Of a stretch of 64,000 nucleotides of DNA, positions 33,660 to 40,201 are shown piece by piece. A program made the translations under genes and the position numbers. The notes under the pieces are model-generated. The model saw only the letters and a list, made by a program, of their open reading frames with translations, was not told the origin of the DNA and made no database searches. Numbering within the stretch: the stretch's first letter is position 1; the number at the start of each line of letters is the position of its first letter. The DNA lies in contig NZ_CP094528.1 of the NCBI RefSeq assembly GCF_022811705.1, positions 682,001 through 746,000 on the forward strand. The letters run 5' to 3'. Source of the DNA: Agromyces larvae (GTDB lineage Bacteria > Actinomycetota > Actinomycetes > Actinomycetales > Microbacteriaceae).

Positions 33660-36600
33660 GTGAACCGAGCGCGCGCAGCGAAGCCGGTGAAGCGTACGCC
33701 CGGCTCGCCGCGCGCGCGGGCGCCGTCCGGTCCGTCCTGGATGCCGCACGCCGACGAACTCCTCGACCTGCAGCGCGACGCGGGCAACCACGCGGTCGCG
33801 ACGCACCTGCAGCGCGAGCTCGACCCCGACTCGCTCGCCGGTCGGTACGCGCGCGAACCGATCCCGAAGGGCGGGCCCGAGGTTCGCGCGGCGCTCCAGG
33901 CTCGCTTTCCGGCTCTGCTGGGCGCGCTCACCGCGGGCCAGCTCGAGCAGTGGCAGCGCGTCGTCGACCACTACACGATCTCCTGGCACATCGACGCGCG
34001 AGTCCGACGGCTGTGGGACGACTTCGCGTACTACGGGACCGTGCGCGAGCAGCATCCCGACTACCTGCAGGAACGGAAGCGGCTGCTGCGCGCCGTTCCG
34101 CCGAAACCCGACGAACGCCTCGTCGTGGACGTGCGGCTGCTCCTCGCCGACGACGTGCGCCAGCCGCCCGAGTGGGACGTCAAGGCTGAGACCGACTTCC
34201 GGCAGTGGGCGGTCGGGCGGATCACGAAGGAGCCGCTCGAACTCAGCCTGCGCCCCGTCCCCGGCGAGGCGCTCGGGCAGCACCCGATGCCCGGCATCGT
34301 GCACAAGACCAAGGGCTTCGTGACCGCCGACGACCTGCGCAACGAGTACCCCGAGGAGTACGCCCGGCGGGTCTCGAATCGCGAGGAGCTCGCGAAACTG
34401 CGTGAGGCGCTCAAGGAGACGACCGAAGTGTGGCACGAGCTGCGGCCGATGCACGCGGAACGCAGCGCCATCAACGCGAAACGCATCGGGTTCGGTGCCA
34501 TCCGCCACATCTCCGAAGCACTCGGCGAGGGCAGCGCCTCCTACCCGTCGATAAGGATCTGGGATCATCCGCGTCAGCTCATCGAGCGCGCCTGGCCGCT
34601 GCTGCGCGAGCGCAAGTACGAGCTTGTCGTGCCGATCATCGCGATGGCCGAGCAGTCCACCGCCGAAGCGGCCAAGCGCTTCTCCGCGTACGAGAACCGG
34701 GTCATGACGGGCGCGGGCACCGCGGTCAAGTGGCTCAACCGGCTGAAGACCGCCGGCAGCATCGCGGCCGGCATCGCCTCGGGCGGGCTGGGGCTCACGG
34801 GCTCCGCGCTCGTCGCCGGTGGCTACACCTTCGCGCAGGAGGGCCTGGGACGCGCCGCCGAGATGCACTACGGCCAGCGCACCGGTCTCGGACTCGCGAG
34901 CCTCGTGCAGGCGGCGGGCGTGAGCGCCGTCATGACCTACCTCGGCGGTGCGCTCCAAGCCAGATTCCAGGTCGCGATCAAGGCGCGCATCGACCAGATC
35001 CCGAACCTCGCCGGCACGAAGCTCGCCGAGCTCACCTCGAGCGCAATGGCCGCCGGCACCTCGTCGGTCTACATCACCGCCACCGAGACCGCCCTGAACG
35101 CCATCGTGCAGGGCACCGCGCTGCCGAAGGATGCGAACGCGTTCGCCGACCTGATCGTCGACAACGTCGTGCAGAACGTCGCAATGGACCTCGGCCTCGC
35201 CGGCGTCAACAACCGCGTCGCGAAGGAGTACGAGGCATGGCGCAGCGGCGCTCGGAAACCCGCGGTCACGGTGCCTTCGGCGAGCGGCAAGGCGGTCACG
35301 AGCGGCGCCGGGCACGCGACATCCGGCGGTGACGCGAAGCGGGCTGGGGCGCCGGGTGCTCGTCTCTCCGACGTCGCCGTGCGGTCGCTCCTCACCGAAG
35401 CAGGCGGATGGCGACGGCTCCACGCCGAACTGCTGGGCGGAACCGGTCTCGGCGCGAACCTGCCGCTGCCCGAGCGCCAGGCGCTCATCGCGCGGTTCGA
35501 GGCCCACCGGGAGGGGCTCGCGCAGAACGCCGGGACGGTCTTCGGAGGCGAGGTCGTGATCATCGATGCGGGCGCCGGCCGACAGGTCGAGGTGCACTTC
35601 ACGGGTGATGAGGGGGCACAGCGTGCCCAGCACGCGAGCGAGTACCTCGACGCGAAGTCGCCCGGGTGGGCCACGCAGACCGAGGTGCGGCTCGTGGCCG
35701 CACCGGCGTCCACGAGGTCGCCGAAGGCGACGACCGGCGGCCGCGACGTCGACGCCGCAGCATTGGCCGCCCACCTCGGCCCGGAGGCGCGAGCACTCGC
35801 AGACCAGTTCGTCGGCCTCTACGACCGCTGGCGCGGGATGGGGCCCGAGGCGCGATTCGACGCGCTGCTCGAGATCGTGAACCGGCCGCTCATCGCAGCC
35901 GGCGCGCCGCCGCTGCTGCCCAACCACATCCCGGGCGCGACGCCCGATCAGCTCGGGCGCCACGCGTTCCACGTGTGGGAGCTGCACATCAACCGCGACC
36001 TCGTCGCACACCGGCAGCCCACGCCCGAGCAGTTCGCCCAAGCCTGCGACACGATCGCACACGAGGCCCGCCATGCACTGCAGTGGTTCCGCATGGCGCG
36101 ACTGCACATCGAGCGCGTGCGGCAACCCGGCGAGACCCTCCGGCAGATGCTCGACCGCCTGCCCGACGACCCCTTGCTGCACGGACTCGACCGGCAGGCC
36201 GCGAAGGCCGCGCTGGAGGCGCAGACCGGTGGGCGGCAGGCCGAGACGTTCCGCGCCGGCGACCTGACGCACGCCGAGGCGCAGGCGTACTACCAGAGCG
36301 TGTACGGTGCAGACCGGGCGGCCCGGGACCGCATCTACGAACGAGTGACGGACCGGGCACGCCAAGTCGGCATCGCGATGCGGCGCCTCGACGTGTTCGA
36401 GCGGACCCTCCCGGCGAACGACCCGCGACTCGTCGAGGCACGCGATCGCTACCGCGAGGCGCTCGAACTGCAGGCGCGCACCCACCGCGACTACGAGATG
36501 CTCGTGGAGGAGATCGACGCGCGCCGCCACGGGAGGGACGTCGCGGCAGGGGTGCTCGTGGAACTGCGAGCGCTGCAGCGTGCGCGTACGCGCGCCGAGG

Positions 36601-36839
36601 AGGTGCGCCGGGAGTTCGAGGCTGCCGACCGCAAAGCCGTCAACCTCGCCTACCTGCGCACCGGTCGCGACGAGCGTGCGGCTGCACGCCAGGCGGCGTA
36701 CCGCCGCTGGGAGTCGGAACTCGCCGAGGTCGTGCGGCTCGAACAGCGCATCGAGGCCCGGGCGGCCGCGGCGGCGAATGCCACGACCGTCGGCGGCGGT
36801 ACAGGCGGAACGTCCGGCGGCGGGGGACCCGCGCGCTGA
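33660..36839 (+). CDS. Large HEARH metalloprotease-like protein, putative injection-system effector
   Basis: The protein has about 1059 aa from GTG 33660 (earlier in-frame starts at 33600 and 33630 are less well spaced from a ribosome site). Residues 37-52 read LQRDAGNHAVATHLQR, a motif I associate with actinobacterial cargo of extracellular contractile injection systems, often beside DUF4157. A Gly/Ala-rich hydrophobic stretch lies at about 364-397 (TAGSIAAGIASGGLGLTG). HEARHALQWF (801-810) is an HExxH zincin motif; a downstream Glu in THAEAQAYYQS may be the third ligand. The last 150 residues are charged helices ending in a Gly-rich tail. There is no signal peptide. No sheath, tube or baseplate gene is in the window. 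The toxin role is inferred. Confidence 0.6.
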   Translation: MNRARAAKPVKRTPGSPRARAPSGPSWMPHADELLDLQRDAGNHAVATHLQRELDPDSLAGRYAREPIPKGGPEVRAALQARFPALLGALTAGQLEQWQRVVDHYTISWHIDARVRRLWDDFAYYGTVREQHPDYLQERKRLLRAVPPKPDERLVVDVRLLLADDVRQPPEWDVKAETDFRQWAVGRITKEPLELSLRPVPGEALGQHPMPGIVHKTKGFVTADDLRNEYPEEYARRVSNREELAKLREALKETTEVWHELRPMHAERSAINAKRIGFGAIRHISEALGEGSASYPSIRIWDHPRQLIERAWPLLRERKYELVVPIIAMAEQSTAEAAKRFSAYENRVMTGAGTAVKWLNRLKTAGSIAAGIASGGLGLTGSALVAGGYTFAQEGLGRAAEMHYGQRTGLGLASLVQAAGVSAVMTYLGGALQARFQVAIKARIDQIPNLAGTKLAELTSSAMAAGTSSVYITATETALNAIVQGTALPKDANAFADLIVDNVVQNVAMDLGLAGVNNRVAKEYEAWRSGARKPAVTVPSASGKAVTSGAGHATSGGDAKRAGAPGARLSDVAVRSLLTEAGGWRRLHAELLGGTGLGANLPLPERQALIARFEAHREGLAQNAGTVFGGEVVIIDAGAGRQVEVHFTGDEGAQRAQHASEYLDAKSPGWATQTEVRLVAAPASTRSPKATTGGRDVDAAALAAHLGPEARALADQFVGLYDRWRGMGPEARFDALLEIVNRPLIAAGAPPLLPNHIPGATPDQLGRHAFHVWELHINRDLVAHRQPTPEQFAQACDTIAHEARHALQWFRMARLHIERVRQPGETLRQMLDRLPDDPLLHGLDRQAAKAALEAQTGGRQAETFRAGDLTHAEAQAYYQSVYGADRAARDRIYERVTDRARQVGIAMRRLDVFERTLPANDPRLVEARDRYREALELQARTHRDYEMLVEEIDARRHGRDVAAGVLVELRALQRARTRAEEVRREFEAADRKAVNLAYLRTGRDERAAARQAAYRRWESELAEVVRLEQRIEARAAAAANATTVGGGTGGTSGGGGPAR

Positions 36840-36885
36840 GGGGCGCGCGGCGCGGTCGGCGCGGCGCGGTCGGCGCAGCGGAAGG

Positions 36886-37521
36886 TCAGGACGTCGGGCG
36901 TGCGGTCGTCGCCGCGCCGTGGATGATGACATCCAGGCAATCGCGGAACAGGTCGTCGGGCGTGCGACCGTCGTGGAAGTACTCGGCGATGCCCGCGACG
37001 ACGGTCGGGTGGGCCTCCGCGAAGGCCTCGAGATCGAAGTCGGGTTGCGTGGCGCCGGCAGCGGGCGGGCCGGTCTGCTCCTCCAGGACGTGGCCCACCG
37101 TGAAATGCTCCACCGTCAGGACGATGAGCCGGGCCTGCCGCAGCGGAACGTCGCGGGCCACCAGCGTGCTGATCGCGAGTTCGGAGATCGCTGCCATTCT
37201 CAGTGAGGATTGCGAGGTCGAGACGATCCGGGCCCCGTCGGGATGGGCCAGGAGTGCGCGACGCAAGCGCTCGGCCACGCCGATCAGCCATTCCTGCCAC
37301 GCTTCGTCGGGCGCCGGCGGCGCCAGTTCGGGAAACTGCGGTTCGAGGATGGCGTCGGCGATCGCGGTGATCAGGGCCGCCTTGTTCGGCAGATACCAGT
37401 AGAGGGTGGGCTGCTGCACGCCGAGCCTGGCTGCGAGTTTGCGCAGGGTCACCCCGTCGAGACCGTCCGCGTCGAGCAAGGCGAGGGCCTCGGTGACGAT
37501 CTGCTGCGTGTCCAACGCCAT
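36886..37521 (-). CDS. TetR-family regulator with TetR C-terminal domain
   Basis: The protein has 211 aa. The helix-turn-helix (DGLDGVTLRKLAARLGVQQ, then PTLYWYLPNKAAL) and the ligand domain resemble true TetR rather than the broader family. ATG 37521 is preferred over 37536 because GGAGG lies 8 nt upstream and the length is then typical. It is divergent from a small gene across a region with a 9-bp inverted repeat whose two arms each carry a -10 element. Confidence 0.88.
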   Translation of the reverse strand: MALDTQQIVTEALALLDADGLDGVTLRKLAARLGVQQPTLYWYLPNKAALITAIADAILEPQFPELAPPAPDEAWQEWLIGVAERLRRALLAHPDGARIVSTSQSSLRMAAISELAISTLVARDVPLRQARLIVLTVEHFTVGHVLEEQTGPPAAGATQPDFDLEAFAEAHPTVVAGIAEYFHDGRTPDDLFRDCLDVIIHGAATTARPTS

Positions 37522-37540
37522 CGGCCGTACCTCCATCGGC

Positions 37541-37594
37541 ACTCTATCAACGATTGAGGCTGCGCTCGATCGATGATAGAGTCCCCATCTATCA
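37541..37594. promoter_or_regulatory. TetR operator spanning two divergent promoters
   Basis: Inverted repeat ACTCTATCA (37541-37549) / TGATAGAGT (37574-37582). The right arm holds TAGAGT (37577-37582), 17 bp after TTGAGG (37554-37559), a promoter for the plus-strand gene. The left arm read on the minus strand holds TAGAGT (37546-37541) for tetR. A third half-site CTATCA lies at 37589-37594. Confidence 0.65.
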
Positions 37595-37621
37595 CTGATC
37601 GAGAACCGAGGAGGACCGACG

Positions 37622-37870
37622 ATGACCGACACTCGCTCATTCATCGACGCAGTGCACGAAGCGAGCCATCGTGTTCCCGGCGTGCCCGCTCACGCCGACC
37701 GGCCGACCGGTCACCAGGGCGAGGTTCGCCACGGCCGCGCGGGGCTCGCGTCGATGGCGACCGGTCGCCGCCGACCCGGCCGCACCTGGAACCACTCGTC
37801 GGCTCGGCCGCCTCGCGTGCTGGTCGCCTGGCAGCGACGGATCGCCGCCTTCTTCGGTCAGCAGTCGTGA
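37622..37870 (+). CDS. Small hypothetical protein under TetR control
   Basis: The protein has 82 aa, is basic and rich in His and Arg, and has no recognised domain; it ends with [13 protein letters not shown], a short amphipathic helix. Support comes from a strong GAGGAGGA ribosome site and a well-formed divergent promoter with TetR operator. Codon third positions are only moderately GC-rich. It could be a degraded remnant of a larger enzyme gene that the TetR regulator once controlled. The 3' end overlaps the convergent methyltransferase gene by 13 bp. Confidence 0.45.
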   Translation: MTDTRSFIDAVHEASHRVPGVPAHADRPTGHQGEVRHGRAGLASMATGRRRPGRTWNHSSARPPRVLVAWQRRIAAFFGQQS

Positions 37871-38424
37871 GGCGGATCGCGGTGGGCGCACGGTTCGGGA
37901 GTCGCCCGCACGAGGTCACGGCCGCCACGGCGTGAGCCGCGGGCGCCTCCCGGGACGTTGCGCCGGTACTCGAGATACTGCTCGCCGTAGGTGCGAGTGA
38001 GGGTGGGCTCCTCGTACCCCTTGACGAACGCGACGACGGCGGCGAGCGCGATCGCTGCGTAGAGGACGAGCCACCAGCTGCCGAACAGCAGGGCTTGACC
38101 CAGGATGATCGCGAGCACCGCCAGGTACATCGGATTGCGCACGAAGCGGTAGACCCCCGTCACCACGAGCGTCTCGGTCGGTGCGACCGGGGCCGGGGTG
38201 CCGCGGTGCACTGCGAACAGCGCGAACGCGAACAGCAGGCAGGCGGCCCCGACGCCGATCGCGAGCCAGGCGACCGGCACGACGACCCATGCTGCACCGC
38301 CCCAGTCGTGCCACTGCCACCGCGTGATGAGCCACGGGATGAGGCCGGCCACCACACCGGGCGCGAGCAGGAGGAAGACGATCGTCCCGATCCACGCACG
38401 TGCGGCGGAGGCTGCGCCGGCCAT
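37858..38424 (-). CDS. Isoprenylcysteine carboxyl methyltransferase-like membrane protein
   Basis: The protein has 188 aa and four or five hydrophobic segments. The signature [20 protein letters not shown] and a later [20 protein letters not shown] are shared with ICMT/phospholipid methyltransferase-type membrane enzymes. The substrate in bacteria is not known. ATG 38424 follows TATCCT (38437-38432) by 7 nt, a leaderless start. The C-terminal 25 residues are basic and probably not structured. Confidence 0.85.
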   Translation of the reverse strand: MAGAASAARAWIGTIVFLLLAPGVVAGLIPWLITRWQWHDWGGAAWVVVPVAWLAIGVGAACLLFAFALFAVHRGTPAPVAPTETLVVTGVYRFVRNPMYLAVLAIILGQALLFGSWWLVLYAAIALAAVVAFVKGYEEPTLTRTYGEQYLEYRRNVPGGARGSRRGGRDLVRATPEPCAHRDPPHDC

Positions 38425-38485
38425 GCGGGACAGGATAGCCCCTCGTGCGATCCGGGCACCCGAGCATCCGGGGCATCCGCGCGCT

Positions 38486-38518
38486 GTACTGATCGGTATA
38501 GTCTGTACCGATCAGTAC
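38486..38518. promoter_or_regulatory. Palindromic TetR operator over the promoter
   Basis: GTACTGATCGGTA (38486-38498) and TACCGATCAGTAC (38506-38518) form a perfect 13-bp inverted repeat with a 7-bp spacer. TATAGT (38497-38502), the likely -10, sits in the middle. The following genes encode a SnoaL-like protein and a TetR regulator, which is the likely ligand. Confidence 0.8.
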
Positions 38519-38533
38519 ACGAAAGGAATCGGT

Positions 38534-39001
38534 ATGACCAAACCGCCCGTCCCGCCGTTCACCCGCGATTCCGCGATCGAGAAGGTTCGTCTCGCCGAGG
38601 ACGCGTGGAACACCCGCGACCCCGAACGGGTCGCCCTCGCGTACACGCAGGACAGCCGGTGGCGCAACCGGTCCACCTTTCTGCAGGGGCGCGCGCAGAT
38701 CGTCGACTTCCTCCGCGCCAAGTGGGAGCGCGAGCACGAGTATCGGCTGATCAAAGAACTGTGGGCGCACGGCTCCGACCGGATCGCCGTGCGGTTCGCC
38801 TACGAATGGCGCTCCGCGGCAGGGCAGTGGTTCCGTGCCTACGGCAACGAGAACTGGCGCTTCGACGACGAGGGACTGATGGCCGAGCGGCACGCCAGCA
38901 TCAACGACGTCGCCATCGACGAATCCGAGCGCAGGTTCTTCTGGGACCGATCCGCGCCTCGCCCCGCCGAGCATCCCGGCCTCAGCGAACTGGGGCTGTG
39001 A
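38534..39001 (+). CDS. DUF1348/SnoaL-like (NTF2-fold) protein
   Basis: The protein has 155 aa. [36 protein letters not shown] and the long [23 protein letters not shown] stretch are typical of the DUF1348 nuclear-transport-factor-2-like family, whose role is unclear. ATG 38534 has AAAGGA at a good distance. It is the first gene of an operon controlled by the palindrome upstream; the TetR gene follows after its stop with no gap. Confidence 0.9.
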   Translation: MTKPPVPPFTRDSAIEKVRLAEDAWNTRDPERVALAYTQDSRWRNRSTFLQGRAQIVDFLRAKWEREHEYRLIKELWAHGSDRIAVRFAYEWRSAAGQWFRAYGNENWRFDDEGLMAERHASINDVAIDESERRFFWDRSAPRPAEHPGLSELGL

Positions 39002-39565
39002 GTGACCCGTCAGATCACCGAACGCGCGGACCTGGTGCTCGCCCTCGCCGACACCTTCCGACGGCACGGCTTCGAAGGTGCGAGCCTCGCCACGATGAGC
39101 GCCGAGACCGGGCTCGGCAAGGGCAGCCTCTACCACTTCTTCCCCGGCGGGAAAGAGGAGATGGCCGCCGTCGTGCTCGACGAGGTGCACGGCTGGTTCT
39201 CCCGGGAGGTGCACGGCCCACTGACCTCCGGCGGCGACCCCGGACAGCAGATCGCCGCCATGTTCGTCGCGACGGCACGGTACTTCGGATCCCGCCAGCT
39301 CGTCTGCCTGTTCGGCGCGTTCGCACTCGGGCGGGAACGCGAACGGTTCGCGCAGTCGATTCGACGCTTCTTCGACGAGTGGATCGTCGCGCTGCGGGGG
39401 GCGCTCGAACGCCTCGGGCGGTCGCCCGATCGTGCGGAGACGATCGCGATCGACGTCGTCTCCGGCATCCAGGGGGCCCTCGTCGTCGCCCGGGCGCTCC
39501 AGGACGAGCAGGTCTTCCTCGACGCGCTCGAGCGTCTGCAGGCGACGGCGCTGAGCGACGCCTGA
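39002..39565 (+). CDS. TetR-family regulator, AcrR-like
   Basis: The protein has 187 aa. The N-terminal helix-turn-helix reads FRRHGFEGASLATMSAETGL then GKGSLYHFFPGGKEEM, which is the YcdC/LmrA-like TetR pattern. GTG 39002 directly follows the stop of the SnoaL-like gene, so they are translated together, and self-regulation through the 13-bp palindrome at 38486-38518 is likely. The inducer is unknown. Confidence 0.9.
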   Translation: MTRQITERADLVLALADTFRRHGFEGASLATMSAETGLGKGSLYHFFPGGKEEMAAVVLDEVHGWFSREVHGPLTSGGDPGQQIAAMFVATARYFGSRQLVCLFGAFALGRERERFAQSIRRFFDEWIVALRGALERLGRSPDRAETIAIDVVSGIQGALVVARALQDEQVFLDALERLQATALSDA

Positions 39566-39633
39566 CCGGGTGATCGCGCTCGCCGGCACGCATGGGACTA
39601 CCGCGTTCGCGGTGAGCAGTCCATGCTCGGAGG

Positions 39634-40191
39634 GTGAGCACCGAACTCGTCTACATCGCCGCCGCACTGCTCGGCGCGGTCGTGGGCGGCTTCATCACGA
39701 TGGGGGTCTCGGCCAGAAGTGCGCGCCGCGAACGCCGTGCTCGCTACGGCGAGGCGCTGCTGTCCGCCCTGAACGCAGCGCACCGCACCATCGTCGCGCG
39801 TCTCGCGCACCCCGCCGCGGGCGGCGGAGCGCACCCCGCCGCACGCGACGAGGCCCTGGCGATCTGGATCCAGACGGAGTTGGCCGCGACGATGGAGCTG
39901 CCGCGGGGCCGGCGGTCGATGCAGCAATGGGGTGCGCAGTTCTACGAATGGCTCTCCGACACCGCCGACGACGACCTCGCCTGGCTCGACCATCGGCTCG
40001 ACCTGGGCACGTACCTCGTCATCGCCTGGATCGCCGGGTACGCGAAGGGGCGCGACTTCGCGCTGTCCGCAGACGAGGTCGAGGGCCGATTCGCACCTCG
40101 GTTCCGCCAGGGCGATTTCGCGGAGGCGATCGCGCGCGAGCGCCCCGAGCAGCCCGACCGCCGCGACCGCCCCGACCGCCGCGAGCGCTGA
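39634..40191 (+). CDS. Membrane-anchored hypothetical protein
   Basis: The protein has 185 aa. A single N-terminal hydrophobic helix (about residues 6-24, VYIAAALLGAVVGGFITMG) is followed by a basic stretch and a cytoplasmic helical domain (WGAQFYEWLSDTADDDLAW), ending in an Arg/Asp/Pro-rich tail. No family is recognised. GTG 39634 directly follows CGGAGG; CATGCT (39622-39627) lies 6 nt ahead of it as a possible leaderless -10. Confidence 0.7.
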   Translation: MSTELVYIAAALLGAVVGGFITMGVSARSARRERRARYGEALLSALNAAHRTIVARLAHPAAGGGAHPAARDEALAIWIQTELAATMELPRGRRSMQQWGAQFYEWLSDTADDDLAWLDHRLDLGTYLVIAWIAGYAKGRDFALSADEVEGRFAPRFRQGDFAEAIARERPEQPDRRDRPDRRER

Positions 40192-40201
40192 GTCCCGCGA
40201 C

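Noticed and set aside
33393..36932. Very long open frame (about 1180 codons) on the minus strand opposite the effector-like gene
   Set aside because: It is an antisense shadow: the plus-strand frame has domain motifs (AGN, HEARH) and ordinary amino-acid composition, whereas the minus-strand frame is Arg/His/Ala-rich without motifs.
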